A stretch of DNA of 64,000 bases, taken from Endothia cerciana. Lineage: Eukaryota; Ascomycota; Sordariomycetes; Diaporthales; Cryphonectriaceae. The notes below the pieces were generated by a model that was not told where the DNA came from, did no database searches, and worked only from the letters and a program-made list of their open reading frames with translations. The stretch is taken from assembly GCA_026119935.1 (NCBI GenBank), contig JALRMH010000034.1, forward strand, positions 353,702-417,701. The letters are read 5' to 3'. The number at the start of each line of letters is the position of its first letter. Position 1 is the stretch's first letter. Below, in pieces: positions 56,921 to 64,000 of the stretch. A program made the position numbers and the translations under genes.

Positions 56921-57143
56921 TGTCAGAACACCTATTATATAAGCCCGGCAGAGTCACAATAATATAGCGAGAACAGGCTGTCTGATTAATAGCTGCTAGG
57001 TGTCTGTTAGTATAGAGACTGATTCTTGCAGTGTAGAAAGAACTAGTGTGCCGAGTCGCTGGCTATTTGAAGGGGAATAGCCTGTGCGCCGCTAGCGCCG
57101 TTGTCCGCTAGCGCCGTAGGCTACTAGCGCCGTTGTCGTGACA
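56921..57143 (-). mobile_element. Solo LTR, 223 bp, reverse orientation
   Basis: Plus-strand ends are TGTCAGAACACC and GTTGTCGTGACA, so the termini are TGTCA and TGACA. It is the reverse complement of the LTR at 62,210-62,432, which is also 223 bp. It holds three copies of a CTAGCGCCGT core. Orientation is taken from the copy at 62,210, which sits at the 5' end of a gag-like frame. No target duplication was found. Confidence 0.75.
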
Positions 57144-57149
57144 TTGCTA

Positions 57150-57625
57150 TATTATAATTTATCCAACATGCAGGTTACGACGACAAGTGCAGTAACAAGC
57201 TACCTAGGGTAGACTTCTTAAGACAACAGAAGTTTAATACTTATCCTCAGCAAATGCAAACTATAATTATATAATCTAGAGTTAGAATTATTAGTTTAAG
57301 CTAATCAGAATAGATAGCTCAGGATATCAGCTATCTAGAGATATTCAGATAGCTTAGATATATTACTATTTAACTTATTTATATTAAAGAGCAGGATATA
57401 TAAGAGCAGACGTCTCCTATAGTCAGATAGATTTCATAAGTGCTCTTTAATCGTCAATCTAAGTTCTAAGTACACATATACTTAGAAGCTTTAAAAGCAG
57501 TGAACACTCGCATGCATTACTCAGTGTATTTCTGTATTTACAGGCTTCTACTTTAACACCGCTCTTGTTAGCATAAACCTAATTAGTACTTAAGGAATTC
57601 CTAGATTACTGCAGTGCTTATTACA
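57150..57625 (+). repeat. LTR of copy 2
   Basis: 476 bp, direct repeat of 54,608-55,076. It could serve as 3' LTR of copy 1 and 5' LTR of copy 2. Confidence 0.65.
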
Positions 57626-58222
57626 TTTTGACGACTCTTATTCAGAAATAGTTTAGTATCAACCCTTTAGATAATACAGAAATATAATAGCTCTAGGAAC
57701 CCTTTCTTCGTCCTTGCGCAGTATATAGCTAACCTTAGAGAAACTAGTTTAGCAAGTAGTCTAGCTTACTCAGCGCATTAAACAGCTCTAGCTGCACTAA
57801 CAGCAGCAGGAAGACATTATTCAAGCTTAGCAAGCCTAGGTTCAGCATAGCACTCAGGCCTTTACTATTGTTAGCAACAAGGGCTATAAGATAGACAAAC
57901 TAGCTATATATAACAGCACCTAGAAGCTCCTTTAAGGATACCTCACTTACTGCAAGGCTTACTTTTTGCATAACGCCTCTTAATTTATTATAGAATCAGA
58001 GAAAGTTATCTTTGCTGGAACTCGCTTTGAGAAGGACGCTCTCATCTAGTATAAACCTTTTCTCCGCAACTATCTATAATATACTAACAACTCTAACACA
58101 CGTGCTAAAAGCACTAAGGAAATATTCGACTTCTTTATAAGCTTCAAAAAAGCCCTTAAGGAAATCTTTAGTAATCTTAATAAAGAATGTACGACAGCTT
58201 AATAGTTAATAGACCTTAAGCA
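57150..58222 (+). mobile_element. Degenerate LTR retrotransposon, copy 2, interrupted by the copia element
   Basis: LTR 57,150-57,625 (initial TG changed to TA, ends TTACA) followed by the same gag-like sequence as copy 1, up to AGACCTTAAGCA, where the copia LTR begins. The equivalent site in copy 1 is near 55,670. Copies 1 and 2 may share this LTR as a tandem array. Confidence 0.7.
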
Positions 58223-58477
58223 TGTAAGATAATAAATAAGTAGTTATTTGATATAGATAACGGATAGAGGAATATATAAGAAAATAGCTTATATAATAAG
58301 CTAAAGATATAGGAGTACTTTAAAGAGTGTAGTAGAGTAAGTGTTGTAGTAGATATATTGTTGTTGTTGTTGGTTATCTTGTTCGTTATGTTGCTTCTTT
58401 TATTTCTTTCTTCTAAGTAGGAGAGAAGCTTACTATATATAGTTGTAAGCTATTATTTTAGAGTATTCTATCTTACA
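58223..58477 (-). repeat. 3' LTR of the copia element
   Basis: 255 bp with perfect inverted ends TGTAAGATA and TATCTTACA. The minus strand carries a TATATAAG box-like site. Just inside the element is an 8-bp inverted repeat (GTTGATTT...AAATCAAC). Confidence 0.8.
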
Positions 58478-58699
58478 GTTGATTTCTAAGCATTATAAAT
58501 CAACGTAGTATCTTTTATTCAATATATCCGGAAAGATATTCCGTAGAGGGTGTAGTGGAAGATATAGTTTTGCCAGTAGCAAAATCATAGTTTCTCAAAT
58601 GTTCTAGCACGTTCTGGTTACGTAATTGCTTACGTAATCAACCCTGTATATATTATTATATTATATATATATATAGTGCATAGCAGTATAAAATATAAG

Positions 58700-59340
58700 G
58701 TTATTAGCTATAAAGCTTATTTAGTTATTAAGATATTTAAATATAAAGATTGATTTCAAAAACATTATTTCTTGTTATATCTTCTTTATATGCAGTTCTT
58801 TATTTATATATACTCTTTCGTCGTAAGGACATATAGTAAAGCTGTAGCCTTTTAGTTTATTAGTTAAATATTTATTCCAAAGACGAAGAGCTTGTTTTAA
58901 GCTGTATAAAGCTTTATTTAATTTTGCTACTTTATTATTATTATTGTATAGACCAGTAGGTAGTTTTATATATATTTCTGTATCGATATCTGCGTGTATA
59001 AAGGCGTTTTTAACATCGTATTGTATTATAGTATAGCCTTTATTTATTGCTATTATCAGTAGCATATGCTAGGTTTCAGATCGGCATGTAGTGCTAAAGG
59101 TATCTAAGTAATCTATTCCTAGCACTTGGTTAAAGCCTTGCACAACCCATTTAGCCTTATATCAATAGGTTCTTTCTTTATTTATTATCCAGTTAAGACT
59201 TATATAATTGTTATTTATAGGTTTCTTTTTATATACCCATCTACTGCTTATAGCTTCTTTTCTTTGCAGTAAATCTATAATAGTAAAAGTGTTTTTACTA
59301 TTTAAAGTGTTATTTTCTTCTTGCATAGCTTTAAGCTATT
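58700..59340 (-). pseudogene. Copia reverse transcriptase region
   Basis: Minus-strand frame with WVYKKKPINNN upstream and the diagnostic QYDVKNAFIHADIDTEIYIK and LPTGLY, then AKLNKALYSLKQALRLWNKY. These are the copia reverse transcriptase stretches just before the catalytic centre. The frame is closed by stops on both sides, so it is not functional as it stands. Confidence 0.88.
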
Positions 59341-59899
59341 CTTTTGTTTCAAGACTATTTATAGCCTCTTTATAAGTATTAGGCTTGTATATAGTAGATG
59401 TAGTTAATATAAAGCCTTCCGAAATAAAGTTATTAAGATTATATTCTGTATATAAGATTGTATCTTTTATATTTAAAGCAATAGAATCTACAGAAGATCT
59501 ATTACTATTTAACTTATTATTATTATTAAACTCAGAAGGATTTATTATTTCAAAGTCTTTATAATAGTCTTTATTATATTGTAGAATAACAACTTCTATA
59601 GAAGTTTTATTATTATTTATATTATTAGCTGAAGAGTTATTATTATTATTATTATCTATATTTATAGATAAATATTCTTTTATATTATTATTATTATTAT
59701 TGTTATTATTATCATTATTATCTATAAGGTTAAATTGGTTTTCTAATATATTACAATCTCTAGTTCAGATTGCAGTTTTATTATTAAAATTCTATACTTT
59801 ATAGTTATTATTATTTTCGCTATAGCTTATTAAAGCAGATTTTATAGATTTAGGATCTAGCTTTAATCTATAGCTGTTATCTTTATAATAAGTTATAGA

Positions 59900-60600
59900 A
59901 CTCTATGTTTTTATATTAAAAATATCTGCTTTTATATTATATTTTATTTCGTAAGGGCTTTTATAGTTTAAACTTTTATATAGGGTTCTATTATATATAT
60001 ATACAGCAGCTAATAAAGCTTCTCCTCAAAGATATTTAAGGAGATTTGCTGTGTATAATAATGCACGAACTTTATTAAATAAAGTTCTATTTATTCTTTC
60101 TATCAAACCGTTAGGCTCTTTAATACAAGGAGGAGTTATATTATATATTATTCCAGCTTCTCTTAAATATATCTCGAAATTTTTATTTATATATTCGCCG
60201 CTGTTATCAGAAAAGAATTCTTTTACTCTTTTCTTATTATTATTATTGTTTGCTTTATTTATAAAAGCCTTAAAGGAATTTAAGGCTTCGGATTTATTTT
60301 TGAATAAATATACTTCTAGGTAGCGGCTTTTCTTATTGAGAAAAGTTATATAGTATTTATAATTATTATAAGTAGCTGAGGTGATAAGCCTTCCTATATC
60401 GGAATGTATTCTTTTATTTATATTGTATATAGTAGAGTTATTAGATCTTTTATTTATATATTTAGTGCTTTTAGCTTTAAAGCAAATTTCGCAAGGCTTA
60501 GTATTAAATGTTTTTATTTCTTCTTTATTATAGCTAATATTATTATTAGCTAGAAATTTTATTAAAGAAGCAGTATTTATATGCTTTAAGCGAATATGCT
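59900..60600 (-). pseudogene. Copia integrase core region
   Basis: Minus-strand frame with a CEICFKAK zinc-binding end, the first catalytic Asp in HSDIGRLI, the second in FFSDNSGEYIN, and the Glu in the NGLIERINRTL stretch, spaced as in the DDE core. Stops and frame breaks are present around it. Confidence 0.8.
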
Positions 60601-61052
60601 ATTTAATTATAATAATATTATTATAGATATCAGTATTGCTATTAGATAATAGCAACTGTTTATTAAAGGAAATAGTACGAATAGATAAATAATATAAACT
60701 GTTTTTGCAAGTTCCTTTAGTTATTAACTTATATTCTTTATTATATAAAGAGATAGTATTATTAGTAAATTAGAAAAAGGATATTATAGGTAGCTAATTT
60801 ATTAACAGATAATAAATTAACCTTTAATTCGGGTATATAATATACATTTTTTAAAAGGATTTGTTTTTTAGAATCTTTAAACTCGATGTATAAATCCCTT
60901 TCTTCTTTTACTAATATATTAGAAGCTTTACCCCAGTTAACAGTTTTATTTATAAGACGGTATTTAAGTAAGAATTCTTTATTGCAAACTGTATTTATAT
61001 TAGCAGCATTATTTATTATAAAACTATTTAAACGCTTTGCTATATTAATCTT

Positions 61053-62110
61053 TTAATAATCTATTGCTGTAAAGACAGTTGTTATAAAGGTATTTAGATT
61101 ATCTATATTATTATTAGCGTTTGCTGCTTTATTATAAAGGGTATATAAAGAGTTATTTACCTCCTCTTCGCTATTATTATTTATTTCGTAATCCATTATA
61201 TCGTTTTGCGATAAATCTAGTAGATTATCGCTATTATTATCGTTGTTATTTTCGTTATAAGAGAGCAGTAGAGCTTCTTCTTTCTTTTTGCAATCCAGAC
61301 GATTTGGATTTTCGTTATTAATTGTATTAGAGTTTTTCCAACTCTTAAAGGCTAAATTAAAGTGCAGAAAATAGCATTTATCTGCTGTATGCCTTAATAA
61401 TTTGCAGTAGTTGCAATATATTCCTTTAGGCCTTTTATAAAGCTTTGTAATTCCTTTAGAAGAATTTTTATTATAGCGGTTATTTCTGCTATTTTTGTTA
61501 TTATTCGAAGTAAATAGAATCTTTTCTTTCTTCTCTTTACTACGAGATTCGTCGATAATAGAAGAGAATAATAATTCTATATTATAAGCCTTCGAATTAT
61601 TTCTCAAGGCCTGTATAACTCCGGAAATAAAACTTTCGTAAGAGCTATCTAGGTTATATAAAACCTAAGATATAATGACTTGCTCTGGAAGGTTTATTTC
61701 TTTAGATTTAAGGTTATCGACGAGTTCTTTAATTTTTAATAAATAGCCTTCTATAGAAGAAAATTCTGAAGGTGTAGTATTAAAGAACTCGCAGAGAATT
61801 AGATAGTCTGTAGTAAATCCTTTAAGATTATATAGATTTTCTAATTTCTCCCAAGCGCTTTTAGCTGTTTTTTCAGCTTGTATATGCAATAAAGGTCTAT
61901 CTTCGCATAATAATTTAATTATAGCGAGAGCTTTATTGTTTATATCGGCTGAAATTTCTGTATTAACCGAGAAGGGTTTTATAGCAGATAAATAACTCTT
62001 TTAAATTAAAGCAGCTTCCGTTCTAAAAGACTAAATAATATAATTATCTGTTCCCTTAAGCTTCGGAATAGAAATCTTATCAATAGACGCTATTTTTACT
62101 TATAAAGAAT
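61053..62110 (-). pseudogene. Copia gag region with zinc knuckle
   Basis: Minus-strand gag-like frame. It opens near ISIPKLKGTDNYII, continues through EKTAKSAWEKLENLYNLKGF and ends with a CCHC knuckle, CNYCKLLRHTADKC (C-x2-C-x4-H-x4-C) followed by acidic, Asn-rich sequence. Two or three in-frame stops (mostly TAG or TAA at likely Trp or Gln positions) split it. The knuckle is intact. Confidence 0.85.
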
Positions 62111-62209
62111 AAGTTATTCTTTAAAGAAAAATAGTACTTTATATATATAAATATATAAATATATAAATATATATAATAAAGTTATTTGATAAGATAAAAG
62201 ATCAGATTT

Positions 62210-62432
62210 TGTTACGACAACAGCTCTAGTAGCTTATAGCGCTAGCGGATAACAGCGCTAGCAGCATACAGACTATTTCCCTTTAAATAGCTAGCGACTC
62301 AGCACACTAGTTCTTTCTACGCTGCAAGAATCAGTCTCTATACTAACAGACACCTAGCAGCTATTAATCAGATAGCCTGTTCTCGCTATATTATTATAAC
62401 TCTGCTAAGCTTATATAATAGGTGTTCTGATA
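62210..62432 (+). repeat. 5' LTR of the third element
   Basis: 223 bp, TGTTACGACAAC to GTGTTCTGATA. It is the inverted match of 56,921-57,143; the other copy has TGTCACGACAAC and TGTTCTGACA at its ends, so this one carries C-to-T or G-to-A changes. It has a TTTAAATAG box-like site upstream of the likely transcription start. Confidence 0.75.
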
Positions 62433-64000
62433 ATTCTAATTCTTCTCTAAAAAGCCCTTTAGAGCTATAATAATAAATTCTCCTGCTCCCGGACTAAGCG
62501 GCCTCTGCACAAGAAGCTGACGAGTAGCTAGCAACCTGCCTGAAGAAGAATAGCGTCTATCTAATACCAAGACCCTTGCAGCTACTCAAGCTTGCATTCA
62601 AGAGCTAGAGGAATTAATACAAGTATAAGAAACCCTTTAAGCCTTAGAATAATAAGTCTAAAAGCCTTTATAAGGCTCTTGCTAGCTAAATAATAATGGT
62701 TCGAATACGTCAAGCGATAAAGATATTAAGATTTCTAACATCGCTACCTTTATATATTAGGCTACTTATCAGCAGCAAGACAACTAGCTGCGTAATTTAT
62801 AACAAAAGTTCAAAGCGTCTTTAAAGAAGTTTTGTAAGGATAAGAAGAAGATCCTTATAGCTCTTGACTATACTAACTCTGAATGCTGTATAAGATAGGA
62901 TCAACACCTTAAAGAATAGATAGAGGAGAACTAGCAAATATATTAAAAAGACTAGGAATACTTTAAAAAATAGTCGAAAGGATTACTATACTATACTAAT
63001 TAAAGCACTAGTAGCTTTATTTCGCAATTCGAAGATGCTTATTAAAAGGAAGGCTAATACTTACTAGCTTTTTATAACTATCTTAATATATTAGAGAAAT
63101 AGAGAGACGCTCCTCTTGAATCAGAATTTTATAAGGCTTTATACTACTATAGGAAACTTACTAGCAATCTTAAAGCGAGAATCCAACTCTAAGTCAGCGA
63201 ACTACTAACAACTCGCGCATTTATAGTAGAAACTGCTACTCGAGTCTATAAAGGAGATAAAAAGCTATAACAGCTATAGCAGAAGCGAAAAGCCTCTGCT
63301 AATAGCGAAAACCTAGGAAAGAGCTTATAACGACGACTTAATTAATAAACTTCGAATTGCTCTTCTATTCCTTATTATCTTAAAACTAATAAAGCGCTAG
63401 TATAATAAAATAAGAATAAGAGCAAGTCTTTGTCAAACTTAAAGTAAAACCTTATAAATAAAAATAGAACTCTACTTTAGTATTTCCTCTGCTAAAATAC
63501 TGCTTATTTAATTAATAAGTGCCTTTATAAAGCTTATATTCAAAAGGCTTTTAATTGCTTTACTTAAGAATAAAAAAACTAGCGATAGCTAAAGAAGCTA
63601 TTTTACTTCTTTTAGCCTTTTTAATTATAAAGATTATACCTTGCTTCTTTATTTAAGCTAGTATCTTTACTAATAAAGAAAAGCTAGATATTTATATAAA
63701 CTTCAATAATAGTATAGAGGTTAACTTTATTAGTTATTAGTTTACTTTATAATATTATCTACTTATATTACTTATTCCTACTCTTTTAATTAAAGCTGCT
63801 AGTTGTATTTCTATCTTTATTTATAGTATTTTTATTATTTCTCTTTTTACTACTAATAATAGGAATATTACTTACTCTTTTTAAAGAAACTATATTATAA
63901 TTGATTACAACTTGATACTAAGTAGTAGTCTAATTTTATTATTTATATCTACTTTATAAGACTAGGATATCTATATTATTATAAAGCTTTAAAAATAATA
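62210..64000 (+). mobile_element. Third LTR element, 5' part, runs off the window
   Basis: 5' LTR 62,210-62,432 followed by a plus-strand gag-like frame from about 62,480 to at least 63,600, broken almost only by TAG and TAA. Translated between stops it is rich in Gln, Lys, Leu and Ser, with helical stretches. No zinc knuckle could be assigned firmly. The element appears inserted in the copia 5' LTR. The class is not determined. Confidence 0.6.

Larger units (their letters stand above)
58223..62209 (-). mobile_element. Ty1/copia-type LTR retrotransposon, minus strand, mildly degenerate
   Basis: Order on the minus strand, right to left, is gag, protease region, integrase, reverse transcriptase, 3' LTR, the order of copia elements. 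The 3' LTR is at 58,223-58,477. The 5' LTR at the right is largely missing: only about 45 bp before 62,210 resemble the start of the left LTR. The coding part is rich in AAT/ATT runs (poly-Asn) and keeps long open stretches with occasional TAG stops. It lies inside copy 2 of the other element. Confidence 0.85.

Noticed and set aside
60051..60323. 90-codon plus-strand frame as a host gene
   Set aside because: Antisense to the copia integrase core.
1..64000. tRNA, rRNA or CRISPR loci
   Set aside because: No tRNA A/B box pairs or cloverleafs, 5S-like sequence or regular spacer arrays were seen by eye; a tRNAscan run would be decisive.

Overview
The window looks like nuclear DNA of a filamentous ascomycete (Pezizomycotina, most likely a Sordariomycete). 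The evidence is the set of ordinary fungal housekeeping genes, the many short GT-AG introns (about 50-120 nt, two near 300 nt), the compact GC-rich exons, and a sharp switch near 53.5 kb into AT-rich, transposon-filled DNA with C-to-T (RIP-type) decay. Intron and exon borders were placed by reading frame, splice sites and protein-family continuity; no transcript data were available.

Layout, GC-rich part (1-53.5 kb). 1-15.3 kb: 3' part of the TFIIF beta subunit gene (+), a TRP-type vacuolar cation channel (YVC1-like, -), the polarity marker RAX2 (-), the LCL3 nuclease (-) and Arp2/3 subunit ARPC2 (-). 15.7-24.8 kb: the U3 snoRNP WD40 protein UTP12/DIP2 (+), a Baeyer-Villiger-type flavin monooxygenase (+), ATP synthase subunit 4 (-) and nucleolar protein NOC4 (+). 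24.8-33.8 kb is a 9 kb stretch with no gene I can support, rich in micro- and minisatellites. It leads into a bZIP transcription factor that also carries a predicted membrane segment (33,770-35,706). After another 4.5 kb without a convincing gene come a Sel1-repeat protein (-), a questin-oxidase-like protein (-), ribulose-phosphate 3-epimerase (+), a small cysteine-rich protein (-), a HAD phosphatase-like protein (+), a second small cysteine-containing protein (+), a TPA1/OFD1-type prolyl dihydroxylase (-) and a DHDPS-family aldolase (+).

Layout, AT-rich part (53.5-64 kb). This is a stack of degenerate LTR retrotransposons: an inverted LTR fragment, a tandem minisatellite, two direct copies of one element (54,608 and 57,150), a 223-bp reverse-oriented solo LTR, a minus-strand Ty1/copia element (58,223-62,209) inserted in the second copy, and a third element whose 5' LTR (62,210-62,432) cuts into the right end of the copia element and runs off the window. 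Internal stops are dominated by TAG and TAA, as expected from CpA-to-TpA mutation.

The genes do not form one pathway. Several serve ribosome biogenesis and translation (DIP2, NOC4, TPA1-like), transcription (TFIIF, bZIP), polarity and actin (RAX2, ARPC2), mitochondria (ATP4, LCL3) and carbon metabolism (RPE1, aldolase). There is no PKS, NRPS or terpene synthase, so the flavin monooxygenase and the questin-oxidase-like gene are not evidence of a secondary-metabolite cluster here. I see no clearly new biological system. The most interesting items are the membrane-anchored bZIP factor, the nested retrotransposon stack with a testable prediction beyond the window, the pair of small Cys proteins, and several unusual splice features.
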